Shown piece by piece: positions 63,521-64,000 of a DNA stretch of 64,000 nt; the first letter of the stretch is position 1, and the number at the start of each line of letters is the position of its first letter. The stretch is from Valencia hispanica (taxonomy: Eukaryota > Chordata > Actinopteri > Cyprinodontiformes > Valenciidae). Position numbers and translations under genes: made by a program. The notes beneath the pieces are model-generated. The model had not been told where the DNA came from. It saw only the letters and a program-made list of their open reading frames with translations, and ran no database searches. The stretch is taken from the NCBI GenBank assembly GCA_963556495.2, contig OY747712.1:13801735-13865734 (forward strand), read 5' to 3'.

Positions 63521-63654
63521 TAAGACGTGAAGTTTAAACAAACAACCTCAGACTTAATGATGAAGCTTTTAATATCCCAACAAGACTTTTTGTTTAAAAC
63601 TCAAGATAGCCAAGTTTAAAGCTAAAACAGAAAAAAAAAATATATATAAATTAT

Positions 63655-63740
63655 ATAAATCAGTGTTTTTTAAAAACCTGCTACTCAAGACCCACTGCCC
63701 TGCATGTTTAGATGTTTCCTTGCTCCAGCACACCTGGGGG
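63655..63740. repeat. Fragment of the palindromic MITE
   Basis: CCACTGCCCTGCATGTTTAG and TCCAGCACACCTG match one arm of the element at 32411-32603. Confidence 0.65.
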
Positions 63741-64000
63741 CCTGTAGCACTAAAGGACATCCAGGATAAATGACTCATTGAATCCAAAACAGGAGCATCC
63801 AGGCTTAATCAGCTGCACAAAGACCAAGCCAGGATGAGAAGACACGGATGTAACCTGGATGAGTGCTCCTTCAAATCAGACCCCGCCACCTTTACTCCGT
63901 CGGAGGCAGAAATCCTGCAGAAATGAAGGCATACGAGGAGGCTAGTTAAAAAGAAAGGCAACATCGTGTGTGGCAAAGTATTGCTGATGGCCCGAATGCG
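63741..64000 (+). pseudogene. PIF/Harbinger-type Myb/SANT-like fragment, cut by window edge
   Basis: FTPSEAEIL (from 63891) continues only after a frame change as MKAYEEAS, a TAA, and then KERQHRVWQSIADGPNA. This resembles the Myb/SANT-like DNA-binding protein of Harbinger elements. The leader CACAAAGACCAAGCCAGGAT is typical of such repeats. At least one frameshift and one stop are present. Confidence 0.6.

Noticed and set aside
1..64000. CRISPR arrays, bacterial operons or phage-like gene clusters
   Set aside because: Spliced genes, AT-rich introns and eukaryotic transposons throughout; no regularly spaced direct repeats were found.

Overview
This window is vertebrate nuclear DNA from a teleost fish, probably a percomorph (the last point is inference). 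The evidence is three intron-rich genes whose spliced products read as ZFYVE9/SARA, CC2D1B and an EndoU-type endoribonuclease, embedded in typical teleost repeats: many Tc1-like families, hAT elements and MITEs, L2-type LINEs and pogo/Harbinger remnants. No rRNA, tRNA, CRISPR array or operon was seen.

Layout. Positions 1-10660 (+) hold the last seven coding exons of zfyve9 (314 aa, stop at 10658-10660); the FYVE and Smad-binding parts lie off the left edge. Positions 10661-16314 are 3' UTR and convergent intergenic DNA. Positions 16315-48407 (-) hold a complete cc2d1b: 23 coding exons, 869 aa, with four DM14 repeats and a C-terminal C2 domain. A probable non-coding first exon and a promoter with an NRF1-like GCATGCGC site lie near 48.77-48.86 kb. 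Positions 48.9-55.4 kb are intergenic and almost entirely transposon-derived. Positions 55450-63321 (-) hold a complete endou-like gene: seven coding exons, 290 aa, with the EndoU catalytic residues present. The right edge ends inside a broken Myb/SANT-like reading frame of a PIF/Harbinger-type element.

Gene logic. zfyve9 and cc2d1b are convergent, as in other vertebrates, and this synteny supports cc2d1b over cc2d1a. Both products act at endosomes: SARA anchors Smad2/3 to TGF-beta receptors on early endosomes, and CC2D1 proteins bind the ESCRT-III subunit CHMP4. The EndoU gene has no evident functional link to them.

I found no convincing new multi-gene system. The observations most worth a second look are a 95-bp piece of a cc2d1b coding exon copied into the adjacent intron; an almost intact Tc1-like element whose transposase is broken by an apparent 2-bp duplication; another broken by one nonsense codon; a hAT nested in a MITE, with the empty site preserved in a sister copy; and a ~0.9-kb foldback palindrome 74 bp from a cc2d1b exon. 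All splice sites and repeat boundaries were read by eye, and no alignment was run.
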